From the NCBI GenBank assembly GCA_964019695.1, contig OZ026530.1:45369716-45433715 (forward strand): a DNA stretch of 64,000 bases. The letters are read 5' to 3'. Shown piece after piece: positions 21,516-32,661 of this stretch. Positions within the stretch are counted from its first letter, which is position 1, and each line of letters begins with the position of its first letter. The position numbers and the translations under genes were made by a program. The stretch is from Loripinus fragilis. Its lineage: Eukaryota; Mollusca; Bivalvia; Lucinida; Lucinidae. Under the pieces are notes generated by a model. The model was not told the DNA's origin. It made no database searches and saw nothing but the letters and a program-made list of their open reading frames with translations.

Positions 21516-21611
21516 TGTGCTGAGGAAGTAACTCAAAACGAACTACCATAAACCCTCTTTTCTTTTATAGAGACAACAAATATAGTTAACATAACACTCA
21601 TGTAAATTTTG

Positions 21612-21764
21612 TTTTACTCAGTTATCTAACTTGAAGGACCATGAACGGATTCACTCAGGAGAAAAGAAAACCCACCTGGTAGAAGTTAATAGAGCGTTTT
21701 GTTTTGCCAAGCTATCAACTCTTATTCAAGGCTTTAAAGAATTTTCCAATACAGCTTATTAATC
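21612..21764 (+). pseudogene. C2H2 zinc-finger gene fragment
   Basis: The frame reads [18 protein letters not shown], the second half of a C2H2 finger plus linker, almost identical to fingers in the three genes downstream. It is followed by a degenerated finger-length stretch (AFCFAKLSTL) and a stop. The first Cys pair is missing, so this is a truncated relic of a fourth paralogue. The AG in 'TTTTACTCAG' just before it belongs to the finger codons rather than to a proven splice site. Confidence 0.85.
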
Positions 21765-22702
21765 CTCTATCATATATAACCCATCACTATCTTTGATAAT
21801 TTAAGTAAATGACACGACTTCTAAAAAGTGCAAACCATAAGGTAATATTTTCCAAATTGGCTATATCATCCAAGTAAGCTATTTTTGCATCACAGGTATG
21901 GACATTTAAAAACGAATTTGCACCCCAAAGTGTTACCTATGTTACATTTTTTTCATTATTCCTATATAAATGATTTATTAAACTAATATAGTTTGATATT
22001 TTTTAAAATGATTTATGCACCTTTTGGAAGCAGCAAATATTATGTTTCTATCTTTACAAGGTTTGATTAAGTTTTGAACATGGTAACCCCATATAACGAA
22101 AAATGTGAAATATAATTTTGTGGCTCTTTTATTAGGGTACAATCAAGTTTTTTTACACCAGAGGTACTCGGTTTCCTTCTAATTTATTTTCCAAACATTT
22201 TGTCTATATCTAGAAAGCCTCATGTGTTTTAATAGGAAAGACTTGATAGTTCACGCTTTGTATTAACATCTTAATGACAGAAAAGCAGGATTGAAGTAAG
22301 CTCATGTTCATGCCAAATGAAATAGTCAGTATATGTGAATGGCTGTGGTATTTTTTCAGAATCATGTCGTACTGCAGCTTATTCACATTTACATAAATAA
22401 CACATGTTAGGGCTTCATGTCACTGATGAGCGCCTAGAGCAATTTTTGTTTGTTTTCCTACCCTGCTTAGGATGTAGATGAAGTAGTGGGGAGGGGTTCT
22501 CTCTCAAATTGATAGGAACAACCTTTCCGTCTCACTAACTCATTGGTAATGTAACAATCTGTTAAACAGTGTATGACTGTAGATCTCTTCCCCCATATTC
22601 TGGCAAATGTTGTTGACAATCAGAAGGATCACCTTTTGTTGCATACTCCAGTGTTGAACAAAACACCCAGGTGATCCTCTGACAGAATGTTTGTAAGACT
22701 TT

Positions 22703-23037
22703 CATGCAAACCAAATATCTATGTGTCTTGATCCACATCTGAATTAAGGGTGAGGTTGGCGCCGTTAAACCGGTTTAAGCCCTCCAGTAAAATATTTTAC
22801 TGACCGTTCCAAGGCGGTACTTCTTTTGTGGATCTTTTATGTTTTTGTTCTGTCTTGTGTTTGCTATATTTTGTGCGCGTCTGTTTATATGTGCTTCGTG
22901 GTCACCTGCTGGGAAAGGGCTGACCTCTTGGCTCTCGTTTGTGGTGTCTTCTGTGAGTTTGTCACTTTCCCATTGGTATCCTGGGTCAGGTGTGGTACTT
23001 GATTGTATCGATTCCTGATCTTTGCAACCTTACTTAC
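22703..23037 (+). mobile_element. 5'-truncated Penelope-like tail inserted in unit 1
   Basis: Unit 2 reads TTTGTAAGACTTTATAGATTG without interruption at 27588-27605. Unit 1 has about 335 bp inserted after 'AAGACTTT' and ending 'CTTACTTACTTT', giving a short ACTTT-like target duplication. The insert is the 3' tail also found behind the reverse-transcriptase ORF at 37509-39005. It therefore defines the element's 3' end exactly. Confidence 0.88.
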
Positions 23038-23212
23038 TTTTATAGATTGCTGCTTATATATAGTATATATGTATCAGTGACAAAAACCAACATGCCCTGC
23101 CTTTAGTGCCTGGTTGAATACTGGTTCCATCAGATCCTTGAAGGTGTCAGAAAAAGCTATTATGCTCTGTAGTATGACATTACCATTAAAGTTATGATAT
23201 TTTTATATTTTA

Positions 23213-23214
23213 GC
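23213..23214 (+). promoter_or_regulatory. Conserved splice-acceptor-like site (unit 1)
   Basis: 'TTTTTATATTTTAG' precedes a GCC/CCT plus poly-G stretch in all three units (AG near 23213, 27761 and 36243). The T-rich tract and AG have been kept, but no downstream coding exon is evident, so this may be a 5'-UTR exon or simply shared sequence. Confidence 0.35.
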
Positions 23215-23407
23215 CAAAAAGGGGGGGGGGAAGCTCCTTAATGCACGTAGCTCTTTTGATGCGGCAGCCCTCCGTTCCTCATGATAAAACAACAGTTCAA
23301 GGTGCATCAATGGACTAGTACGAATTGACATGTCAATTATAGTTTGTTTTGTTTGGAACATACTAGACTGCCCAGTCCTTAAACAATTTTTCATTAATGT
23401 GCCATAT

Positions 23408-23617
23408 AAGGGAGCGCAGTGGCTCAGTGGTAGAGTGCTTGACTGGAGACCGAAGGGCCGCGGGTTCGAGCCTCACCGGCGTCACTGCGTTGTGGTCCTT
23501 AAGCAAGACACATTTATCCTTGCTTAGTACTGGTTCAACCCAGGAAGACTCGTCCCGCATAACTGAAAGATTGTTGAGTGGACGTAAAGAATCAAATCAA
23601 ACAAACAAACAAAAATC
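23408..23617 (+). mobile_element. Complete tRNA-derived SINE
   Basis: The 210-bp element has a tRNA-like head with A box (GCTCAGTGGTAGAGTG) and B box (CGGGTTCGAGCC), a conserved 3' region (TTGAGTGGACGTAAAGAATC) and an A-rich (CAAA)n tail. A perfect 12-bp target duplication AATGTGCCATAT flanks it (23396-23407, 23618-23629). Unit 2 has the empty site at 27948. It is mobilised by LINE machinery in trans. Confidence 0.95.
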
Positions 23618-24037
23618 AATGTGCCATATCAGAATAGGGTAGAAGAGATCTACAGTCATACACTGTTTAACATCATTTAAAAAAGGGCAACACATAATAT
23701 GACAAACTAGCCACATTCAGCCTAATGTATGCACAGACTAATCTGGATCTCTGTTGCTAGCATAATGTTTAACGTCATGACTTGAACCATTTTCAATATC
23801 CATACAATTAGCAGTTCAATGATATCACTGAGACTTTAAGGGTGACTTGCTGACAAGCTGACTTATTTAGCATTAGCTATGATTGCTGACTTTCAACCTC
23901 CAAGCAGAATGAATATGACTGAGTAAACAGATCTAAATAAATATAACAATTCTATTGCAAACTGTATGTTATGTATTTGTATTAACATGTCCATTATGCA
24001 CATTGCACATGTTTAACTTGTAACGTTTACCTTTTTT

Positions 24038-24039
24038 AG
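24038..24039 (+). promoter_or_regulatory. Conserved splice-acceptor-like site upstream of gene 1
   Basis: 'TTTACCTTTTTTAG' precedes ATTTATGAAGAACATTGAG in unit 1; equivalents end at 28551 and 36948. The 15-codon frame that follows (MKNIEAQLCQYAARI in unit 2) stops at TGA, so the exon, if real, is probably 5'-UTR. Confidence 0.45.
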
Positions 24040-24323
24040 ATTTATGAAGAACATTGAGTCACAGCTTTGCCAATACGCTGCTAGAATATGATGGTGTCGC
24101 CATTGGTATAGACTAAAGATTTGAACACCCCATGGGGATTGGCCATATCAAGGGATTGTTAAAGCTATACTCATGCAACTTGGTTTAGCAGACATGATTT
24201 TATTAAATTAAATACAAATACTTGATAGAGAGCATCTATCTTGAGGACACATGGGCTGGTTCATGCAGCAATAAACGATGTACTTAATTATTTAATCCGA
24301 CAAGTACTACATTTTGTTCCTCA

Positions 24324-24325
24324 AG
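24324..24325 (+). promoter_or_regulatory. Conserved splice acceptor just upstream of finger gene 1
   Basis: 'ACATTTTGTTCCTCAAG' occurs 62 bases before the ATG at 24388. Units 2 and 3 have TTTCCTCTAG (ends 28838) and TTTCCTCCAG (ends 37234), strong acceptor consensus. It suggests that the finger array is the last exon of a spliced gene. Confidence 0.55.
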
Positions 24326-24387
24326 GGTAGAACCTGAAGCTTTATGCTTGTTAATCTTGAAGTAAATGTATCACTCAACCAATTGAT

Positions 24388-25662
24388 ATGTCGAGCTATT
24401 TATCTGCTCATACATTGGAGAAGCCATATACGTGTGGCCATTGTGGTGACTGTTTCACTCTGTTAGCTCTTTTGAAGAAACATATGATTGTTCATACAGA
24501 AGAGAAGACATATAACTATGAATCTTGCTTTAAAGAGGATACGCCTGTTCATACAGAAGAGAAGACATATAACTATGAATCTTGCTTTAAAGAGCATACG
24601 CCTGTCCATACAGAAGAGAAGACATATAACTATGACTCTTGCTTTAAAGAGGATACGCCTGTCCATACAGAAGAGAAGACATATAACTATGACTCTTGCT
24701 TTAAAGAGGATATGCCTGTCCACACAGAAGAGAAGACATATAACTATGACTCTTGCTTTAAAGAGGATACGCTTGTCCATACAGGAGATAGGCAATACAA
24801 ATGCGACACGTGTGGAAAGTATTTCAATAAATCATCTCACTTGAAGGCGCATACACGTGTTCATACAGGAGAAAGGCCATATAGCTGTGACATTTGTGGT
24901 AAATGTTCTACTACGTCATCAGATTTGAAGAGACATAAACAGATTCACTCAGGAGAAAAGCCGTATAGCTGTGACATTTGTGGTAAACGTTTTACTCAGT
25001 TATCTAACTTGAAGAAACATGAACGGATTCACTCAGGAGAAAAGCGGTATAGCTGTAACATCTGTGGTAAATGTTTTACTCAGTTATCTAACTTGAAGGC
25101 ACATGAACGGATTCACTCAGGAGAAAAGCCATATAGCTGTGACATTTGTGGTATGTGTTCTATTACGTCATCAGACTTGAAGAAACAAAAACGGATTCAC
25201 TTGGAGACACATAAGCGTAATCATACAGGATAAAACCGTTATAGCTGTGACATTTGTGGTAAATGTTTTACTCAGTTATATACCTTGAAGGCACATGAAC
25301 GGATTCACTCAGGAGAAAAGCCATATAGCTGTGACATTTGTGGTAAAAATTATAGTCATCAATCTACATTGAAGATACACAAGCGTATTAATTCAGGAGA
25401 AAAGCCATTTAGTTGTGACATTTGTGGCAATTGTTTTAATCACCTAACTACATTGAAGACACACAAGCGTATTCATTCAGGGGATAGGCCACATAAATGT
25501 GACATGTGTGGTAAATGTTTTACTCAGCCATCTACATTGAAGCGACATACTGTTATCCATGCAGGAGCAAAACCATACAGTTGCGACACTTGTGGTAAAG
25601 GTTTAACTAGACCATCTACATTGAAGACACACATGCTTATTCATACAGGTGAAGGCACATAA
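24388..25662 (+). pseudogene. C2H2 zinc-finger gene 1 with one nonsense codon
   Basis: The frame would encode about 425 residues but is cut by TAA at 25231-25233, where the paralogue at 40.4 kb has GAA; the same frame then continues to 25662. In order it has one canonical finger (YTCGHCG...HMIVH), five 19-residue truncated modules (TYNYESCFKE type), and then about ten C2H2 fingers joined by HSGEKPY/HTGERPY linkers. One finger has lost its first zinc His (LKKQKRIH) and another its last (HKRIN). The helices are almost uniform (QLSNLKA, TSSDLK, QPSTLK). C2H2 arrays of this kind bind DNA in the nucleus; targets cannot be inferred. A 281-residue truncated protein is still possible, so 'pseudogene' is not certain. 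Confidence 0.85.
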
Positions 25663-25900
25663 GCTTCTTCTCTGGTTATAAAAAGCCATGACTGTAACAT
25701 TTCTGGTTAATATTTTACTTGATAAGTTGAATTGATGACTGCCACCACAACTTGAAGAAATGGAAGGCAAAAATCTGTGCCGCCTGTGGTGAAGATTTAA
25801 AGACCCTTTTAGATCAAAAATACTAGATAAATAAACCATATAACAGTGAAAATTGAGTTAAATGTTTCAAATGCCTATTGTGTCGCCTGAGAAGCAAGGA

Positions 25901-26870
25901 TGACACATAGGGATCATGACTCTGGCAGCGTCGGCGTCATCGTTGTCCGCGGTGTCACACTTTTGGTTTCCAATCAATAACTCTTGAAGGGATGCATCAA
26001 TTTCATTTAAACTTTACAGAAAAGTCAATCATCATAAAATACAGGTCAAGTTTGAAGAGGGGGCAATCCGCAGAGTTTTGACTGAATAAAAGCACTTTTT
26101 TACTTAGATTTTGGCAAAATTGTCAATTTGTGGTTTCCGATCAATAACTCTTACAGGTATGCAACAATTTCTTTCAAATTTTACAGAAGGGGTAAAGCAT
26201 CATAAAATACAGGATACGTTCTAATTTGGAGTCTCGCATTTTTTGACTGAGTTATGACCCTTTTTTGGCTTAGGTTTAGGCTAATGCAAAAGCTATATTG
26301 GGTTTTTTGTGGAATAAACGTCACAAGCATGACAAAGATTACAATTTTACCCCCCAACCCCTTAGGTGGGGTCAAAGGTCAAATATATAAATTTCGCAAT
26401 AGCTCAGTAAATTGTCAATATGCAGCAGCATGGAAGCAAATATTTTGCCCGCAGACGCCTACCTTACCCCTTACCCTAGGGTTGGGGTCAAAAGGTCAAA
26501 ATTTAACTTCTTCAGAACAGTGTGATGTTGCATATCAAATTAAAGAACTTCACAAATGCACCAACATGTTGACAAATATTTACCCGCAGACAACCCCCCT
26601 ACCCCCCAACCCTGGGGAAGGGATCAGTAGGTGTCACAGATGGATTGTCCTTGATTGGAATGGACGCTTGTCTTCGCACCTTGAAATATATCCAGTATCG
26701 CAAAAAGTTAGTGAGTACTATATGATCAGGAAATATCCCAATCACATACTGCAGACCCACCCACGGCACCGCGTGGAGAAGAGCCATATACATTTAAAGC
26801 ATTAGTAATAAAACATCTGTAAGACAATAATATTACATTGTACCAAGGAATATGTTATGTCCAGTATTCT
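25901..26870 (+). mobile_element. Tandem-unit repeat element (HINE-like) between ZNF units
   Basis: After 'TGTGTCGCCTGAGAAGCAAGGATGACACA', a hairpin-like start near 25878, come about 168-bp tandem units beginning GGTTTCC(A/G)ATCAATAACTC (25963, 26131). Pyrimidine-rich 'ACCCCCCAACCCC' stretches follow. The same material occurs after gene 2 (29920-30080) and after gene 3 (40735-41370). The piece at 26640-26720 belongs to the 14530-15012 repeat. No gene is present. Confidence 0.55.
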
Positions 26871-27455
26871 TAAAATGATTTATGCACCTTTTGGAAACGG
26901 AAAATAGTATGTTTCGATCTTTTATAAGGTTTGATTGAGTTTTGAACATGGTAACCCCATATAACGAAAAATATGAAATATAATTATGTGGCTATTTTAT
27001 TAGGGTACAATCAAGTTTTCTTACACCAGAGGTACTGGATTTACTTCTCATTTTTTTCCACACATTTTATCTATATCTAGAAAGCCTCGCTTGTTTTCAT
27101 GGGAAAGACTTGATAGTTCTGACAGAAAAGCATGATTGAAGTAAGCTCATGTTCATGCCAATTGAAATAGTCAGTATTTGTGAATGGCTATGGTATTTTT
27201 TCAGAATAATGTCGTACTGCAGCTTATTCACATTTTGATAGATAGCACATGTTAGGGCTACATGTCACTGATGAGCGCCTAGAGCATTTTTTGTTTGTTT
27301 TCCTACCCTGCTTAGGATCGCCTAGAGCATTTTTGTTTATTTTCCTACCCTGCTTAGGATGTAGATAAACTAGTGGGGAGGGGTTCTCTATCAAATTGAT
27401 AGGAACAACCTTTCCGTCTTACTAACGCATTGGCACATTGGTAATGTAACAATCT

Positions 27456-28178
27456 GTTAAACAGTGTATGACTGTAGATCTCTTCCCCAATATTCTGGCA
27501 AATGTTGTTGACAATCAGAAGGATCACCTTTTGTTGCATACTCCAGTGTTGAACAAAACACCCAGGTCATCCTCTGACAGAATGTTTGTAAGACTTTATA
27601 GATTGCTGCTTATATATAGTATATATGTATCAGTGACAAAAACCAACATGCCCTGCCTTTAGTGCCTGGTTGAATACTGGTTCCTTGAATGTGTCAGAAA
27701 AAGTTATTATGCTCTGTAGTATGACATTACCATTAAAGTTATGATATTTTTATATTTTAGCCTAAAGGGGGGGGGGGCAAAAAAGCTCCTTAATGCACGT
27801 AGCTCTTTTGATGCGGCAGCCCTCCGTTTCTCATGATTAAACAACAGTTCAAGGTGCATCAAAGGACTAGTACGAATTGACATGTCAATTATAGTTTGTT
27901 TCGTGGGAACATACTAGACTACCCAGTTCTTAAAACATTTTTCACCAATGTGCCATATCATATACTTGTAGCTAGTTTTACTCTGATGGCTCTGTTTTGA
28001 CCAGTCCTTAAAACAATTTTTCATCAATGTGCCATATCATAAACTTGTAGCTAGTCTTACTCTGATGGCTCTGTTTTGCACATTGATGAACACTTGTTAT
28101 GAGGAGGAACATACTATTTCAATGCACGAAATTGGCCAGAATATGGGGGAAGAGATCTACAGTCATACACTGTTTAAC
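27456..28178. repeat. Inverted-repeat-bounded segment upstream of gene 2
   Basis: GTTAAACAGTGTATGACTGT and its continuation to TTCTGGC (27456-27499) is inverted at 28135-28178 (GCCAGAATATGGGGGAAGAG to GTTTAAC), about 44 bp with one or two differences. Unit 1 keeps both arms (22561-22604, 23641-23671, the second truncated); unit 3 keeps only a remnant near 36555-36585. It could be an old DNA transposon that was already present before the cluster duplicated. Confidence 0.7.
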
Positions 28179-28836
28179 ATCATTGAGAATAGGGCAACAC
28201 ATAATATGACAAACTAGCCACAATCAGCCTCATGTATGCACAGACTAATCTGGATCTCCGTTGCTAGCATAATGTTTAACGTCATGACTTGAACCATTTT
28301 CAATATCCATACAATTAGCAGTCCAATGATATCACTGAGACTTTAAGGGTGACTTGCTGACAAGCTGACTTATTTAGCATTAGATATGATTGTAGACTTT
28401 CAACCCCAAGTGGAATGAATATGACTGAGTAAACAGACCTAAATGAATATAACAATTCTATTGCAAACTGTATGTTATGTATTTGAACTATCATGTCCAT
28501 TATGTACATTGCACATGTTGTGTTGTAACTTGTAACGTTTACCTTTTTTAGATTTATGAAGAACATTGAGGCACAGCTTTGCCAATACGCTGCTAGAATT
28601 TGATAGTGCTGCAATTCGTATAGACTAAAGATTTGAACACACCCTTGGGATTGGCCATATCAAGAGATTGTTAAAGCTATACTCATGCAGCTTGTTTTAG
28701 CAGACATGATTTTATTCAATTAAATACAAAAACTTGATCGAGAGCATCTATCTTGAGGACACATGGGCTGGTTCATTCAGCAGTAAATGATGTACTTGAT
28801 CATTTAATCCGACAAGTACTACATTTTGTTTCCTCT

Positions 28837-28838
28837 AG
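28837..28838 (+). promoter_or_regulatory. Conserved splice acceptor upstream of gene 2
   Basis: 'TTTTGTTTCCTCTAG' lies 63 bases before the ATG at 28901 and is aligned with 24325 and 37234 in the other units. Confidence 0.55.
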
Positions 28839-28900
28839 GGTTTAACCTGAGGCTTTATGCTTGTTAAGCGTGAAGTAAATGTATCACTCAACCAATTGAT

Positions 28901-29701
28901 ATGTCAAGCTATTTATCTGCTCATACATTGGAGAAGCCATATACGTGTGGCCATTGTGGTGACTGTTTCACTCTGTTAGCTCTTTTGAAGAATCATATGC
29001 TTGTTCATACAGAAGAGAAGACATATAACTATGACTCTTGCTCTAAAGAGGATACGCCTGTCCATACAGGAGAGAAGACATATAACTATGAATTTTGCTT
29101 TAAAGAGGATACGCTTGTCCATACAGAAGAGAAGACATATAACTATGAATCTTGCTTTAAAGAGCATACGCCTGTCCATACAGGAGATAGGCGATACAAA
29201 TGTGACACGTGTGGAAAGTGTTTCATTAATCCAACTCACTTGAAGGCGCATACACGTGTTCATACAGGAGAAAGGCCATATAGCTGTGACATTTGTGGTA
29301 AATGTTTTACTCAGTTATCTCACTTGAAGGCACATGAACAGATTCACTCAGGAGAAAAGCCATATAGCTGTGACATTTGTGGTAAATGTTTTACTCAGTT
29401 ATCTAACTTGAAGGCACATGAACGGATTCACTCAGGAGAAAAGCCATATAGCTGTGACATTTGTGGTAAATATTATAGTCATCAATCTACATTGAAGATA
29501 CACAAGCGTATTCATTTAGGAGAAAAGCCCTATAGTTGTGACACTTGTGGTAAAAGTTTTACTCAGCCATCTACATTGAAGACACATAAGTTTATCCATA
29601 CAGGAGATAAACCTTACAGTTGTGACACTTGTGGTAAAGGTTTTACTAGACCATCTACATTGAAGACACACGTGCTTATTCATACAGGTGAAGGCACATA
29701 A
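28901..29701 (+). CDS. C2H2 zinc-finger protein, intact paralogue (266 aa)
   Basis: An uninterrupted frame encodes one N-terminal finger (YTCGHCGDCF...HMLVH) and three 19-residue truncated modules in which the first Cys is Tyr and the middle of the finger is missing. Six canonical C2H2 fingers (CxxC...HxxxH) with HTGERPY/HSGEKPY linkers follow, ending HTGEGT. Recognition helices include [35 protein letters not shown] and RPSTLKT. The family acts as nuclear sequence-specific DNA-binding proteins; no effector domain (KRAB, BTB, SCAN) is visible, though upstream exons could encode one. The ATG context and first finger are conserved in all three copies, and a splice acceptor lies 63 bp upstream. 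It is the only unbroken copy of the cluster. Confidence 0.9.
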   Translation: MSSYLSAHTLEKPYTCGHCGDCFTLLALLKNHMLVHTEEKTYNYDSCSKEDTPVHTGEKTYNYEFCFKEDTLVHTEEKTYNYESCFKEHTPVHTGDRRYKCDTCGKCFINPTHLKAHTRVHTGERPYSCDICGKCFTQLSHLKAHEQIHSGEKPYSCDICGKCFTQLSNLKAHERIHSGEKPYSCDICGKYYSHQSTLKIHKRIHLGEKPYSCDTCGKSFTQPSTLKTHKFIHTGDKPYSCDTCGKGFTRPSTLKTHVLIHTGEGT

Positions 29702-29990
29702 GCTTCGTCTTCACTGGTTAAAAAGCCATAAAACTGTAACGTTTCTGGTTAATATTTTACTTGATAAGTTGAATTGATGACTGCCTCCACTACTTGAGGA
29801 AATAGAAGGCATATATCTGTGCAGCCTGTGGTAAAGATTAAAAGACACTTTAGGATCGAAAGTACTAGGTGAATACACCATATAATAGTGAAAATTGAGT
29901 TAAATGTATCAAATGCTTTTTGTGTCGCTGCAAAGCAAGGATGACACATTGGGATCATAACTCTGGCAGCGTCGTCGTTGTCCCTGGCGT

Positions 29991-30651
29991 CACACTTTTG
30001 GTTACGAATCGATAACTCTTGAATGGATGCATTAATTTCATTTAAGCTTTACAGAAAGGTCAATGCTTTTCTCTTGCGATCCTATATGGACACACGACTG
30101 CTGAAAAAAATACACGGCAGCTGTAAGTCACGCAAGGCGTTCATATGGCTAACGCTAAATATAATGGCGTTGTTTGTGTTAGCTGTTGAAATATAATACT
30201 TAAACATAGTCGTACTTGTCACGTTAACATACCCATGCGCCAAATATGTGTATGTTACGTCTTCATTAACGATATTGTTATTTTGCTGTTGTTCGCATTT
30301 AATTAACACATACATAATGTGCACTATTCAGCACTTCGTTATGGCGGTTCTTAAATTTAAGCAGATCTATTTATTCTATTTGGGGTAAAGGTCTGTTAAC
30401 GTAATGTGAAAATGTAGAACAGAAAAAAAATACTTAATAACAAAAATCACTGAAAAAAGAGGGGGAATGCAAGCTCGTAGTTTGTAAATGTTTATTTCAA
30501 CGTTAGAAATGGTATAATGCCAAAATGCACTATATGTTTCAATGAAAATTGAAAACTAAAAAAAAGAAAAAAAGAGATGATGAATGAGCAGAGCAGCCTT
30601 GCGTTCAGTAAATTTAACTTGAGGTATGCAATATTGTCAGCAATCTGCTGC
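29991..30651. other. No recognised gene
   Basis: Up to about 30080 the DNA is repeat material shared with 25920-26020. Beyond that I see only A-rich stretches and short open frames without homology. Confidence 0.4.
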
Positions 30652-32050
30652 ATGCTTTAAATCGCACGACCAAAGGATCATACGATTGATGTGAAACAGG
30701 TTTTGAATTTGCCTTTCTAGATTTGATATATCTTTAAATACCATTTTCTCCTGAACCACGGATCCAAAATCACAATAATTTCACAAAAATGGCTCACATG
30801 TTGCCCTCCACTAGAACTGATCAGATGGTTCTCCTTTGCTGAACAACATGGCTTACAGAGCTAAACATAGACAATTTTTTAAATCCTATCTCCTTAGCTA
30901 CAGGCCAATACACCGTCTATTTATGTGCTAGGACTCAGGTGAGCGACCCAGGGCCCTCTTGTTTTTGAATAAAACTCTTATGTATATTTAATTAGGCAGG
31001 CCACTAAATGTCTCAGTTTTATTTTTGCATGTGAAAAAAGGTATTCTGTTTCGGTGTTTTTATAGTTACAAATTTTTGATAAAATAATGATTGATTTACC
31101 AGGTTTTCAGATGGGCCCTACTTTATTTTGAAAATGCCCTACTTTTTCACTCTAAATTTAAATGTCATTTACGCGATAAAAATACAGGATTTTTTCTCCC
31201 TTGCTCAAATTTTAGAAATTAACTATTATTCTTTTCAGGGAGTGGACAGCTAATAAACTAAATCATTCGTTCCAATTTTAAACCCCAAATCACTCTGTTC
31301 TGCTAGTATTATTATCACAATGATTATCTTGCTTAAATATTGAGTATGAACTATTTTATTCCATGTTTTCCAGCTTAGTGTATATGATTTTATACTTGGA
31401 AAAACCCTACCATTGCTCCTTTTTTTACAAAGATAATCCCTGCTTTTTCAATACTTCTTGCAAAATTTTATGTGTTTTCTTTTTGTTGAAGGGCACTTGA
31501 AAGCCTTATTAATGACCTTTTTTTATGAATTCTGTAAAAAAGAAGAAGCCCTTCTTTCACTACTGTTTTACATTCGAAATCACTAGTTTTATTTTGAAAA
31601 CTTTGATCTCATCTCTTTCGGTAATTTTTGTAAGCCTGTTTATCGGCAGGTTAGTACTCAGGAAGGCATATTTCGCCATAGCTTAAAGAATGTTGACTAG
31701 AACGTAAAGAACCAACACAAACAAAATAGTTTCATATATAAAACACTCCTAATGTTTCAATGGTGGTCACAACTTGTAAATATTTAGAATTGAAACTCTG
31801 AGATACACAGGTCAATAAATTAATGAAAGTACCATAGTACAATACTTTAGACATACAGGATTATAAAGATCAAATGTTGCATTTTGACACTATGTTCAGA
31901 ATGGGGGGGGGGTATATATTTCTTGAGGTTTCAAAGGGGGAGGTCATTGTATTTAAATTTTGTTAGGAGGGAGGGCATCCAAAATTTGGATAATGGATGG
32001 GCATCTTTGCCCCCCCCCCTACACTAATATAATGAGCGGATCCATATTTA
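30652..32050 (+). repeat. Duplicated block, copy 1 (copy 2 at 55786-59437)
   Basis: The order 'ACGACCAAA', the 'GGTGAGCGACCCAGGGCCCTC' 3'-hairpin end (30935-30957), 'ATTTAATTAGGCAGGCCACTAAATG', 'AGTACTCAGGAAGGCA' and the poly-G/poly-C parts is repeated at 55786-59437. Copy 1 lacks the 2.25-kb insertion present there and so is its empty-site reference. A SINE-type 3' end (AACGTAAAGAACCAAC) is included at about 31637-31727. Confidence 0.88.
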
Positions 32051-32655
32051 CTATATTATGTTCCATTGAAAGTACTTAATTGCAGTAACTGTTGCAGATA
32101 TACATGTATTCAAATAGCAAGAGTTAGTATACGTCATTTGCTTTTCACCTTGACAAAATTGACTCGCTTTGTTAGTAGGCTATTTTATATTGTTTACCTT
32201 TCTTTTGTTCAATGTGATCTGTGATAGTAGTAACACTATGCTGATCTTGATTGGAATGGACGCTTGTCTTCGCTGTTGAAATTAATCCAGTACCGCAAAA
32301 TGTAGGCCACTGGCTAGATATTGTTTCCCTCCAACCAGGGGCAATTTTCTTGAAGCCCAATGTCTTGCAAGGATTTTGCAACATGTAAGCTCTCATGGCA
32401 GCGTGTAGCTGTAACAGCCTGTTACATACGTTACCCTATAAAATATTTGATAATTCACATTTTTTAAGACTTCAGAAAAGTGCAAAATATCTGGTAAGAT
32501 TTCCAAATTGGTTATATCTTCTAAGTAAGCTATTAGTATCACCAGATTACTGGGCCCTAGATATTGAAATATAGTCAGCCCTGATGTAGTGTATGTAACA
32601 TTTTTCATTGAACACCCTTTTAAATGATAAGTGCATCTAGATCTAATATATTTTG
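32051..32655 (+). repeat. Copies of the 14530 repeat and of the 20500 repeat
   Basis: 32055-32345 matches 14530-14790; 32380-32650 matches 20500-20790. Both are diverged. They show that this interval is built from the same modules as the left third of the window. Confidence 0.75.
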
Positions 32656-32661
32656 TCAGTG

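Larger units (their letters stand above)
22003..25900 (+). repeat. Zinc-finger duplication unit 1
   Basis: Starting at 'TTAAAATGATTTATGCACC', this unit aligns with unit 2 (26871-29990) through the upstream DNA, the gene and about 240 bp downstream. It differs by a Penelope-like tail (22703-23037) and a SINE (23408-23617) that unit 2 lacks. Confidence 0.9.
26871..29990 (+). repeat. Zinc-finger duplication unit 2
   Basis: It is homologous to unit 1 over its whole length and lacks both of unit 1's insertions. It has two local tandem duplications of its own: about 42 bp at 27275-27360 (CGCCTAGAGCATTTT...) and about 95 bp at 27935-28075. Confidence 0.9.

Noticed and set aside
24493..24783. Regular short direct repeats resembling a CRISPR array
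   Set aside because: The units are contiguous, with no spacers, lie in a zinc-finger frame and sit in a eukaryotic genome.
24488..24844. Long open frames in all three plus-strand registers and on the minus strand across the finger array
   Set aside because: The 57-bp unit is a multiple of three, so any register lacking a stop in one unit stays open in all; only the register with finger residues is coding.
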